NCBI RefSeq assembly: GCF_025154055.1
Contig: NZ_JAOALK010000012.1
Span: 62,001-126,000, forward strand
Direction of reading: 5' to 3'
Source of the DNA: Aquibacillus koreensis
Lineage (GTDB): Bacteria; Bacillota; Bacilli; Bacillales; Amphibacillaceae
DNA length: 64,000 bases
This document shows positions 8,715 through 16,511 of this stretch, one piece after another (the first letter of the stretch is position 1; each line of letters starts with the position of its first letter). Under the pieces are notes generated by a model that saw only the letters and a list, made by a program, of their open reading frames with translations, ran no database searches and had not been told where the DNA came from. A program made the translations under genes and the position numbers.

Positions 8715-8779
8715 ATAGGCATCACCCCCTTTTTAGTGGGGTTAGCCGACCTCTCCTTTAAAGAACATTATCTTAGTAG

Positions 8780-8820
8780 ATTATAGCATAGATTTATCGA
8801 TTGCACGAGAACATATGTTC
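8780..8820 (-). promoter_or_regulatory. Toxin promoter with a LexA (SOS) box
   Basis: On the minus strand TGCTATAAT (8780-8788) is an extended -10. Immediately upstream of the expected -35 position lies GAACATATGTTC (8809-8820), a perfect 12-base palindrome matching the Bacillus LexA/DinR core GAAC-N4-GTTC. Flanks fit 13 of 14 positions of CGAACRNRYGTTYC on one strand. LexA bound there should block the promoter until DNA damage. Confidence 0.65.
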
Positions 8821-8837
8821 CCTATGTTATTTCAAAA

Positions 8838-8874
8838 AATGGTGTCAGGCCCTAAGAAGCTTCTGACACCTTTC
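8838..8874 (-). terminator. Terminator of the DAHP synthase gene
   Basis: Stem GGTGTCAG/CTGACACC with an internal loop, followed on the minus strand by ATTTTTTG. It starts three bases after the stop codon of the gene to its right. Confidence 0.8.
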
Positions 8875-8876
8875 TA

Positions 8877-9908
8877 TTATTTAGCCTCTGTTTGGTAAAT
8901 TTCATGAATAAGTTCTTTTGTACTTTCCCATCCAAGACAAGGGTCTGTGATCGATTTACCATATTCTATCGGTTCTTCTTGCCGTCCTTCTTCAATGTAA
9001 GATTCAATCATAAACCCACGAACATATTTCTTAATTTGTTCATTCCACTGACGGTTAATCAAAATTTGACGAACGATACGAATTTGTTCTAAATATTGTT
9101 TACCGGAGTTATCATGATTCGCATCAATGATAATAAATGGATTTTTAAGATTCATTTTTTCGTAGACTTTGATTGCGTCTAGTAAATTTTCTGTATAATA
9201 GTTCGGGATGTTTTTTCCATATTCATTTAACCCTCCACGTAAAATCGCATGAGCAAGAGGATTGCCTTCCGTTTCTACTTCCGCGTAATTAAATAGAAAA
9301 TTTTGTGCATTTTGTGCAGTATAGATCGCATTAAACATGACGTTCAAATTACCTGAAGTTGGATTCTTCATACCAGTTGGTACATCAATACCACTTGCAA
9401 CAAATCGATGTTGTTGATTCTCTACACTTCGAGCGCCAATTGCGTGGTAGCTGACAAGATCATTAATTAAAAGGAGATTCTCCGGATATAGCATTTCATC
9501 TGCTGTTGTCAAACCGGTCTCCGTAATTACTTTATAATGCAGATCACGAACAGCCTTGATACCGTTAATCAAGTTAGGTTTCCCTTTTGAATCTGGCTGG
9601 TGAATTAAGCCTTTATATCCATCACCTTTGGTACGAGGTTTAGCCGTATATACCCGCATGACGATAAAAATCTTATCCTTCACTTCCTCTTGTAATTTTG
9701 CTAAGCGATGAGCATAATCAAGAACAGCTTCTTCATTATCAGATGAACATGGACCGATGATCAAAAGCAAGCGATCATCTTCACCTTTCATAATTGCATG
9801 AAGTTCCTTATCACGTTCCTCTTTATGCTTTAACGCCTCTCCTGATAATTTCCCAAGCTCTTTCATTTCATTAATATTGATTTTAGGGCTTATTTCTCTA
9901 AATGTCAT
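8877..9908 (-). CDS. aroG: 3-deoxy-7-phosphoheptulonate (DAHP) synthase, AroG/AroF type
   Basis: First enzyme of aromatic amino-acid biosynthesis: joins phosphoenolpyruvate and erythrose 4-phosphate to DAHP in the cytoplasm. About 343 residues, class I type I-alpha as in E. coli AroFGH, seen from LLLIIGPCSSDN, MRVYTAKPRTKGDGYKGLIHQPD, GARSVENQQHR, TSGNLNVMFNAI, ILRGG and DANHDNSGK. There is no chorismate-mutase domain, unlike the classical Bacillus AroA(G) fusion. The ATG at 9908 has AAGGAG nine bases upstream; a TTG further up adds only 11 unlikely residues. It stands alone with its own promoter and terminator, so it is an independent unit. Confidence 0.93.
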   Translation of the reverse strand: MTFREISPKININEMKELGKLSGEALKHKEERDKELHAIMKGEDDRLLLIIGPCSSDNEEAVLDYAHRLAKLQEEVKDKIFIVMRVYTAKPRTKGDGYKGLIHQPDSKGKPNLINGIKAVRDLHYKVITETGLTTADEMLYPENLLLINDLVSYHAIGARSVENQQHRFVASGIDVPTGMKNPTSGNLNVMFNAIYTAQNAQNFLFNYAEVETEGNPLAHAILRGGLNEYGKNIPNYYTENLLDAIKVYEKMNLKNPFIIIDANHDNSGKQYLEQIRIVRQILINRQWNEQIKKYVRGFMIESYIEEGRQEEPIEYGKSITDPCLGWESTKELIHEIYQTEAK

Positions 9909-9961
9909 AATCGCATACTCCTTTTTATTTAAACCGGACAAAAAGTGTTATTTAACTTATT

Positions 9962-9990
9962 ATTATACAACTGGGCTATGACCTTTACAA
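9962..9990 (-). promoter_or_regulatory. Sigma-A promoter of the DAHP synthase gene
   Basis: On the minus strand TTGTAA (9985-9990), a 17-base spacer and TATAAT (9962-9967). Spacing is ideal and it lies about 55 bases upstream of the chosen ATG. No T-box or tryptophan-type leader is visible. Confidence 0.8.
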
Positions 9991-10162
9991 TGCTTAAACT
10001 ACTTTCCCCCTTAATCTTTTTAGCGCAAAAAAATTTATTACCAAAAACGGTACCAAATAGTGCCCGCAACATCCGAAAAATGTGGGATACAATCATTCAC
10101 GTGTGGTCACAGCCAATGACATCGGACGATAGATACATAGGAAACAAAAGACATTTATTATT

Positions 10163-10180
10163 TAATCAAACGTTTGATTA
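10163..10180. promoter_or_regulatory. Perfect 18-base palindrome, possible repressor operator
   Basis: TAATCAAACGTTTGATTA is fully self-complementary with a central CG, the style of LacI/GalR or TetR operators. It lies about 170 bases upstream of the aroG promoter and 250 bases upstream of the DUF2188 gene; apart from it the 9992-10380 gap holds nothing I can name. Confidence 0.4.
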
Positions 10181-10430
10181 AGTTATATAAAAAGTGACTC
10201 TCTAGCGATTAGCACTAAACCAAATAGTAAATGGAGCTCTTTCTACCACCTTTGTTGTAGGATTTCTTCACGGCGCATTTATCTCTAAACACATTTTTTA
10301 AAAAAATGTTAGAGAATAAGAGAAAGTGGGAAAGGACAATTATAGCCAATAAAAAGGAGCCGGCTTGAATCGTTAATTCGTGTACGAATCTCAAAACGGA
10401 GAAATAATTCAGGAAGAAAGGAGTTTTTCT

Positions 10431-10631
10431 ATGAGAAATTATACCGTAGCTCCAAATAAAGATGCTACCGCTTGGTATGTTAAAGTTGAGGATGTTGCTC
10501 CTACTCAAAAATATGATAAAAAAGATAAAGCAATTGAAGCCGGCGAACAATTGGCTGCTGAAAACAAACCTGCTACATTGACCATTTTAACCAATGCGCA
10601 CGAAGTAGCAGATGAGAGAACTTTTAAATAA
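10431..10631 (+). CDS. DUF2188 family small protein
   Basis: A 66-residue protein with the DUF2188 pattern: an N-terminal strand 'YTVAPNKDATAWYVKVEDV', a Lys-rich helix 'KKDKAIEAGEQLAAENKPATLTIL' and a short tail. Function of the family is unknown; members are small soluble proteins common in Bacillaceae. The ATG at 10431 has GAAAGGAG nine bases upstream. Monocistronic, running toward the S41 protease gene that lies on the other strand. Confidence 0.85.
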   Translation: MRNYTVAPNKDATAWYVKVEDVAPTQKYDKKDKAIEAGEQLAAENKPATLTILTNAHEVADERTFK

Positions 10632-10667
10632 AAAAAAGTGCCTGTGACCAAATGATCACAGGCACCC
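10632..10667 (-). terminator. Terminator of the S41 protease gene (probably bidirectional)
   Basis: Perfect stem GTGCCTGTGA/TCACAGGCAC with an eight-base loop, followed on the minus strand by TTTTTTTTATTT. It lies between two convergent genes and resembles the arms of the dispersed repeat family. Confidence 0.85.
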
Positions 10668-10681
10668 TCATTCCAAACACC

Positions 10682-12409
10682 TTACTCTTCACCATTGATC
10701 AATTCAATCGCTCTTTCCAACACTTCATCTCTACCTTGTTTAATCCCTTCTATAGAAGGTTCTACTGTCACATCAGGAACAATACCAATTCTTTGCGTTT
10801 CTGTTCCGTCAGGATAATAAATGCCAATGCCAGTAATGATTGTTTCTATACCACCAGGAAGAGTAATATGAGAAATATCTCCATCAGTTGCAGCTGTTGT
10901 GCTTCCAATCACCGTAGCATTTGGTGCATTTTGAAGAGCCATTGCTGTGAACTCAGCTTGGCTTTGTGTAAACTCATTAACAAGAAGCACCACTTCACCT
11001 TTAAAATAATCCTCATTATTTTCCCCGACGTGTAATTCTTCCGCTTCAGAAAATAGACCTGGTGTGATGACATTACCACTCGTTACCTTGGCAAACACTT
11101 CAGATTGCGGCAGGAGATATTCACCTAGCGCATAGGTAATGAATGCAGAAGGATAACATCTTAAATCAACAATTAAACCCTGTTTCCCTTCTAAGTTAGA
11201 CCTTATTTCCTCTGCATATGCAGCTTTAATGCTACCTAAATAGAGATAAGCAATATCTTCACTAAATTCTCGGTAATAATCCTGATCCTTTTGAAACGGA
11301 TCATACTGTTCTACACCAGCTTTTATTTCCCTAGTCTTCGTCTTTCCATCACGAATAAACTCAACTTCTAATGACGTGTCATTCGTCCTTAATATTTTGC
11401 TAGACATTTCTCTTAGTTTAATCGTGTGATTAGATGCTGAAATATATTTCAACTTTTCATCAAGGATAGCTTCAATAGGCTTATCATCTACTTTCGTAAT
11501 CACATCTCCCACTTGCAAACCTGTTTCTTTTCCTAAATCAACATGGTAATAGCCTGTTACAACCGGCTTATCTTCTATAAAGTCCATGATTAATGGCGCG
11601 TAATTATTTCCCCAAAACGCATGTAACGCTGGCTCATCAGACACTATTTGAGCATGCGTATCATGAATCCTTGCTATCATCTCTGAAACTGTGACCACAT
11701 ACTCTTTTTCTGTTGAAGCATTTATAAATTTTGGAAGAAATGCATGTAAAACATCATCCCAATCTTCTTCAATTAAATATTTATAAGGAAAATAATACTC
11801 AATCATGTTCCAATAACGATACAAAGACAATAGCCTATATTCCACTTCAGGATTACTCATGTCAGCATAGGCTTCTTCTTCAAAAATAGGATATCCCACG
11901 TCTGTTAGCGAAACATAGTGATGGTATGTATTTCTTTTTCCGTCTTTTACATTTTGCAATTGTTGTACTAACTTCTCGTTAAAATTAGATGCAATGATCC
12001 AGTCTAAATCAGGCTCCATTTTAATGTCCCCGCCTGTTTCTTCTGGATTAGTTTCCATCTCAAAATCTCCTAAACTAACAATCCAATCTATTAGCACTCC
12101 ATCTCGTTCATCTGCGTTCTCAGCTTTCATGATCTCAGGCAAAATTCCCATTAGTTCCTGATCAAAGTCAAACTCTCCATCCGCAACATTAGGATGATAA
12201 TATTTTAGAAACCCCCAGACCTTACCTAAAGTATATAAGTTGTCTAGGTTTGCTTTTGTTAATTCCATTTCATTATGTAGATCACCTTTATTCGTTGCCT
12301 TTTCCTCTTCTAGACTTTGCGATCCTTCTGTATCTGGATTGGTTGATTCATCATTGGTACATGCTGATAGGATTATGCTTACTATTAGTAGTAAAAATAG
12401 TTTTTTCAA
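10682..12409 (-). CDS. S41-family peptidase (C-terminal processing protease-like) lipoprotein
   Basis: A lipoprotein of about 575 residues on the outer face of the membrane. The signal peptide ends in ILSAC (Cys near residue 17). An N-terminal region of unknown role (to about residue 290) precedes a PDZ-like part (GLQVGDVITKVDDKPI) and an S41/tricorn-type catalytic part (LIVDLRCYPS, then VNEFTQSQAEFTAMALQ with the probable nucleophile Ser in TQSQAE, and VIGSTTAATDGDI). The TTG at 12409 is chosen because GAGGAG lies eight bases before it and it gives a clean signal peptide. Substrate unknown. A large hairpin lies in its leader. Confidence 0.85.
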   Translation of the reverse strand: MKKLFLLLIVSIILSACTNDESTNPDTEGSQSLEEEKATNKGDLHNEMELTKANLDNLYTLGKVWGFLKYYHPNVADGEFDFDQELMGILPEIMKAENADERDGVLIDWIVSLGDFEMETNPEETGGDIKMEPDLDWIIASNFNEKLVQQLQNVKDGKRNTYHHYVSLTDVGYPIFEEEAYADMSNPEVEYRLLSLYRYWNMIEYYFPYKYLIEEDWDDVLHAFLPKFINASTEKEYVVTVSEMIARIHDTHAQIVSDEPALHAFWGNNYAPLIMDFIEDKPVVTGYYHVDLGKETGLQVGDVITKVDDKPIEAILDEKLKYISASNHTIKLREMSSKILRTNDTSLEVEFIRDGKTKTREIKAGVEQYDPFQKDQDYYREFSEDIAYLYLGSIKAAYAEEIRSNLEGKQGLIVDLRCYPSAFITYALGEYLLPQSEVFAKVTSGNVITPGLFSEAEELHVGENNEDYFKGEVVLLVNEFTQSQAEFTAMALQNAPNATVIGSTTAATDGDISHITLPGGIETIITGIGIYYPDGTETQRIGIVPDVTVEPSIEGIKQGRDEVLERAIELINGEE

Positions 12410-12435
12410 CGAATCACTCCTCAATTTTATGGATA

Positions 12436-12483
12436 CACCCCCATTGAGAGATGTAACATTCTTGTTTCCTCTCAATGGGGGTG
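12436..12483 (-). promoter_or_regulatory. 15-bp perfect inverted repeat in the leader of the S41 gene
   Basis: CACCCCCATTGAGAG (12436-12450) is repeated as its exact reverse complement at 12469-12483 with an 18-base loop. It sits about 10 bases upstream of the ribosome site and has no T run on either side, so it looks more like an mRNA hairpin or protein site than a terminator. The rest of the gap up to 12840 shows only a TATAAT near 12729 and no gene. Confidence 0.55.
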
Positions 12484-12844
12484 CTAGCTAAGTTTCTTTA
12501 CATACGAATTGAATATGAATCAGGTTTCAGATTTTCCTAAAAATACCACTTCAAAAAAACATATCGCTTGAAAATTAATCTTTATCACCCCTATCTATCC
12601 ACGGAAAATTCTCTTACTTCGTCTTACGAAAGACTCCCAAAATCACATTGTTAGCACATGTTTTGATTTTTGTAACAAAAGTACTAGATGCGTGACTTTT
12701 AGACTATACTATTTTGTCGAAATACATTATAATTCGGTGTATGTTGGTAGATTAATGTAGGAAAATGACTATCCTCACTTGTATTTATCAAACTAAAAAT
12801 TAAACACGATTCTATAAAACTACCTTTGTTTGGAGCTGAATTTA

Positions 12845-14296
12845 ATGAACACTGAAATCATACAAAATCACTTTAGAAAAGTTAATACAACAATAACAGG
12901 AATTCTGGTATTGTTCGCCTTAGTTGTTACCTATTTTGTTTTCTCTTCAGATTTAACATATCTATTGGTACCAGCAGCACTATTTTTGATCATTGCCATT
13001 TTTACAGGTATATCCGTTTATAAGAGAGTATTTGCGCTTACAGCAGCATATGTTGTTACACTTGCCATGAGTATGGTGATTCTATTTCTTGTAGCAAGCT
13101 CTGATTCTATCTATTTAATACTTCTTCCAATAACTATTGCAGCTTTGTATTTAAATCAAAAGTTATTTATTGTATCTACCATCGTCACAAATGTAGGCTT
13201 TATCGTAATGCAGTACATAATGAACAGTAATGATCCTGATTACACAACACTATTTACGATTGATCTGATTGTATTAATCTTATTTTTTATTACCAAGTCA
13301 GGAACGGATCTGATTAAGGAAGCAGGACAGGAAAGTGCAAGAGCCAAAGACTCACTCGCTTCATTAGAAAAAACGATGGCGTCGATCGAGTTGAACACCT
13401 CTGCATTAAACAGGGACATTTCAAACAGCAATTCTAATTTACAAGTAGTGAACGAAGCAAGCACTGGATTGAAGACTACGGTGCAGGAAGTTGCAAAAGG
13501 AGTAGTTACCCAGTCAGAGAGTATTACGAATATTAGTCGGATGATGAATGATGCAAATGAAAAAGTCTTGGAGACACAAGAGCTATCCAAGCAGTTAGGA
13601 GATACATCTTCCAATACTAGCCAAATCGTTTTGGAAAGCTCAGAAAGAATTGGACAGATGGGCAATCAAATGCAGATTATCACTACTGCAGTAACAGAAT
13701 CATTAACGACAGTACGTGAGTTACAGATGAATATGGGTGAAATAAATAACTTTTTATCCAGTATCACGGACATAGCAGAACAAACAAACTTACTTGCTTT
13801 GAATGCAGCAATTGAAGCAGCAAGGGCTGGAGACTCTGGAAAAGGTTTCGCCGTAGTAGCAGATGAAGTCCGTAAACTAGCAGAACAAAGCGCAAATACG
13901 GTAGGACAAATCAACGAAATAATTGTACACATTAACGATAAGACTTCAAGCGTGTTGGATAAAGTACAACATGGAGATCAAGCTGCAAAAGAAGGAGATG
14001 TAATTGTTAGTCAAGTGAATGATAGTTTCCTTAACATACAATCATCCTTTAATAAGATCGACCAGTTTATTGCCAATGAGTTAGAAATGATTGATAAAAC
14101 TACCTCGATTTTCTCAATCATCAACGAAGAGGCAGAAAGTGTAGCAAGTATTTCAGAAGAGCAGTCTGCTGCAACGGAAGAAATGCTCGCTTCCATGGAA
14201 GAACAAAGTGCAAGCATAGAAAGCATCGTTGAGTCGATGAAGGAGATAAGTCAATCTAGTAAGAGTTTGCAGAGTATTGTGGATAACAAAGCGTAA
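12845..14296 (+). CDS. Methyl-accepting chemotaxis protein with multi-span membrane domain
   Basis: About 483 residues. Residues 15-150 form five or six membrane spans with almost no outside loops, so there is no large extracellular sensor; residues 170-483 are the coiled-coil signalling domain. The hairpin tip, which contacts CheA and CheW, is present in full ([19 protein letters not shown] followed by [18 protein letters not shown]). Ala/Glu/Gln-rich helices around it carry probable methylation sites. The ATG at 12845 has GGAG nine bases upstream. Such receptors may sense membrane state, or pass on signals to other proteins; the stimulus cannot be read here. Confidence 0.9.
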   Translation: MNTEIIQNHFRKVNTTITGILVLFALVVTYFVFSSDLTYLLVPAALFLIIAIFTGISVYKRVFALTAAYVVTLAMSMVILFLVASSDSIYLILLPITIAALYLNQKLFIVSTIVTNVGFIVMQYIMNSNDPDYTTLFTIDLIVLILFFITKSGTDLIKEAGQESARAKDSLASLEKTMASIELNTSALNRDISNSNSNLQVVNEASTGLKTTVQEVAKGVVTQSESITNISRMMNDANEKVLETQELSKQLGDTSSNTSQIVLESSERIGQMGNQMQIITTAVTESLTTVRELQMNMGEINNFLSSITDIAEQTNLLALNAAIEAARAGDSGKGFAVVADEVRKLAEQSANTVGQINEIIVHINDKTSSVLDKVQHGDQAAKEGDVIVSQVNDSFLNIQSSFNKIDQFIANELEMIDKTTSIFSIINEEAESVASISEEQSAATEEMLASMEEQSASIESIVESMKEISQSSKSLQSIVDNKA

Positions 14297-14399
14297 ACAG
14301 GGCGACGGTTCGTAAACAGGGGGACGGTTCTCCTGTTTACATTTGCTACTTTATTACATTTAAGTGCTTAAGAACCGTTCGTCTAAGTCAAGAACAAGT

Positions 14400-14428
14400 T
14401 TGACTGTGATTATGAAAATAATTATAAT
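14400..14428 (+). promoter_or_regulatory. Sigma-A promoter of the antisense RNA in the decayed copy
   Basis: TTGACT (14400-14405), 17-base spacer, TATAAT (14423-14428): near-consensus, and kept although the toxin it would control is broken. Confidence 0.75.
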
Positions 14429-14434
14429 TAAAGA

Positions 14435-14568
14435 AAGAAGTAGCCTAGTGGCAGCAACCACTAATCAACGTAATTACAAACCGCATAAAGAGCGGTTGAC
14501 CAAATGTATTTTTTTATCAAAAGAAGTAACCGTATCCTTTGGTTGGAGGACGGTTATTTCTTTTTTTT
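14435..14568 (+). ncRNA. Putative orphan antisense antitoxin RNA
   Basis: Same order of elements as at 22858-22986: GTGG/CCAC hairpin, ACCGC/GCGGT hairpin, then stem GTAACCGT/ACGGTTAT followed by TTTCTTTTTTTT. Since the facing toxin gene is truncated, this RNA would be an orphan or could act in trans on the intact copy, with which it is nearly identical. Confidence 0.5.
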
Positions 14569-14640
14569 AGATATACGAAAATAGTTACAATAAGTGTCAG
14601 GGTAGCTAACAAATTTATACAATATTGAGTTATCGGGCAG
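14554..14640 (-). pseudogene. Truncated holin-like toxin gene
   Basis: The minus frame still encodes the membrane segment (QYCINLLATLTLIVTIFVYL) of the toxin at 22975-23082, but the first 11 residues, the start codon, ribosome site and promoter are gone, and one base is lost in the final A/T run so that the original stop is out of frame. Confidence 0.8.
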
Positions 14641-14654
14641 TTGTCACCTTCTCA

Positions 14655-16352
14655 TTAATTCTCCATAATAAATTCAACTAACTCTTCCGCAGATGAACGA
14701 TTATTTAAACGTATGATTTCCCCCTGGGGATTAACATACACGAGTCGATTAGAATAAATCAATCGATCACCGTCCATTGCCCATGGCGATTGAAATGCTT
14801 CGGCTGAAAATCGCTGAATTTCTTCCGAGTTATAGCCTGTTAGAAAGTGTACATGATCGCCTTGCACTTGTATTTCGGAACTATAATTGGATAGTACTTC
14901 GGCAGTATCATGTTCAGGTTGCATGGTAAATGCCAGAATCCCTATGTTTATCCCTCTTTCGTTTAATAGCTGTTTCGCTTTAAGCATTTCAGTTAATCCG
15001 ATTTGATCATAGGCTGCATTGTATTTTGTATCGATTAGAATACCCAGCCATCCAATACCAAACACGGATTGGTTACTCACAAGTTGACCATTTTGATTCA
15101 GATAGTTAAATGTTGGCACATCCTCCCCACTATTTGCACTTTCTTGAGATTCTGCTCCATACGCTTTTAACAAATCTATAATGCTACTATTCCCTCTTTC
15201 TTCCGCAACGTTTAACGCCGTTTGATTACCGTTAATCATAATATTAGGATCCGCATTACCTTCTAATAACCTTTTCACAAATTCTAGATTCATGTGTTGG
15301 ATTGCCAAAACTAAGGGCGTCATTTGTTTTCCATCTATATCACGGTTGTCATTTATTTCATTCGGATTAGCACCGTGGAGTAATAAAGCATCGATCATTT
15401 GTAATATTTCCTGATCTGTTTTTTTATGTTGTCGATTCCAGATAGCCTCTTCCAAGGGAGTTTGATCAACTTGGTTGTTTTTTATATTAGGATCCGCACC
15501 GGAATCTAATAAAAGTTTTACGATCTCGACAGATCCATTTACTGCAGCTAATTCTAACAATGTTTCTCCAGAATGCTGTTTGTGCATATTAGGATCTACT
15601 TGTTGATGTAAAAAATTTCGAACAGCTTCGAGATCCTCTTCTTCTACTGCTTGAACAAGGCTATAGTCTTCTCGGACAGCACTAAGATCTTGATCGTCCT
15701 GCTCCACCAGAACTTCCTCGCCTGGTTCTATCGGTTCATTTACTATTTCAATTTCATTAGTAGAATGCCCACTCTGGTTATCCATGTCATAAAGAGCAGT
15801 GTTAATGTCTCTGTCTAATTGCATGAATAATTCTTCTATGTTTTCCATCTTCCTTTTTGCTCCGATATAGCGTTCCTGCCATGCTTCGATATCTTCACTT
15901 TCTGACTCTATAATAAATGTCATCGCGTCTTCCATTTCATCTATGTAATGTAAGTACTCGTTATGAATGTGCTGCACTAATAAAGGAATATCTTTTTTCT
16001 GTCTACCCAACTTAAAATAATGTTCAAGTGTGGCAATTGATTTATCATATCGCTCTTGATATTCACTATCCATCCCTTGACCAACTCCATTTTTCAGTTG
16101 GCTGGCAGACGGAATTAAAACTTCCATACTAAATTCAATCATATTTACACTTTCTTCTATAAAATCACCATAGGGATTATAGGTATCACCATATTCCTCC
16201 ATGTGATTTCGCAATTCTTCCGTAGATAGATCAGAAACGCTTGCACCTTGTTCCACGTTGTTATCAGCATTATGCGTGCTCGATACAGTAGAACAAGCTG
16301 TGAGAAATAGTAATACAATTAAAAATAAGGCTGCGTGTTTATAAAAATTCAA
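14655..16352 (-). CDS. Ankyrin-repeat lipoprotein
   Basis: A 565-residue lipoprotein (signal peptide ending LLFLTAC, Cys about residue 20). Residues 30-230 are helical and acidic; residues 235-400 hold about five ankyrin repeats, seen from 'GETLLELAAVNGSVEIVKLLLDSGADPNIKN' -type units with ADPN/ANPN turns; the last 150 residues resemble a thioredoxin-like or redoxin-type beta/alpha fold (inference). Start is TTG at 16352 with GAGGGAG upstream. Ankyrin repeats bind other proteins. It is followed directly by the truncated toxin copy and preceded by 160 bases without a gene. Bacterial ankyrin lipoproteins have no fixed function. Confidence 0.82.
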   Translation of the reverse strand: MNFYKHAALFLIVLLFLTACSTVSSTHNADNNVEQGASVSDLSTEELRNHMEEYGDTYNPYGDFIEESVNMIEFSMEVLIPSASQLKNGVGQGMDSEYQERYDKSIATLEHYFKLGRQKKDIPLLVQHIHNEYLHYIDEMEDAMTFIIESESEDIEAWQERYIGAKRKMENIEELFMQLDRDINTALYDMDNQSGHSTNEIEIVNEPIEPGEEVLVEQDDQDLSAVREDYSLVQAVEEEDLEAVRNFLHQQVDPNMHKQHSGETLLELAAVNGSVEIVKLLLDSGADPNIKNNQVDQTPLEEAIWNRQHKKTDQEILQMIDALLLHGANPNEINDNRDIDGKQMTPLVLAIQHMNLEFVKRLLEGNADPNIMINGNQTALNVAEERGNSSIIDLLKAYGAESQESANSGEDVPTFNYLNQNGQLVSNQSVFGIGWLGILIDTKYNAAYDQIGLTEMLKAKQLLNERGINIGILAFTMQPEHDTAEVLSNYSSEIQVQGDHVHFLTGYNSEEIQRFSAEAFQSPWAMDGDRLIYSNRLVYVNPQGEIIRLNNRSSAEELVEFIMEN

Positions 16353-16511
16353 AAAATACTCTCCCTCTCTCTATTCATTCTCTCTTTCTATCAAATAGGT
16401 GAGAGATTCTCCTCGTGGACACTTGCCCATTTGAAGGATCAGCCCTCCAGACTTCATATCTTTTTGCTTTCCTGGATATAAGGAAACCATGTCTCTCAAC
16501 TGGCTCCAACC

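Larger units (their letters stand above)
14311..14640. repeat. Duplicated toxin-antitoxin segment, decayed copy
   Basis: This stretch aligns closely with 22738-23062: GGGGACGGTTCTC head, the AAGTCAAGAACAAGTTTGACT block, the antisense promoter, the AACCGCATAAAGAGCGGTTGACC hairpin, the terminator and most of the toxin gene. It ends against the stop of the ankyrin gene, where the similarity is lost. Confidence 0.85.

Noticed and set aside
12240..12491. Two plus-strand frames opposite the S41 lipoprotein start
   Set aside because: Antisense to a well-supported signal peptide and linker; they include the leader hairpin.
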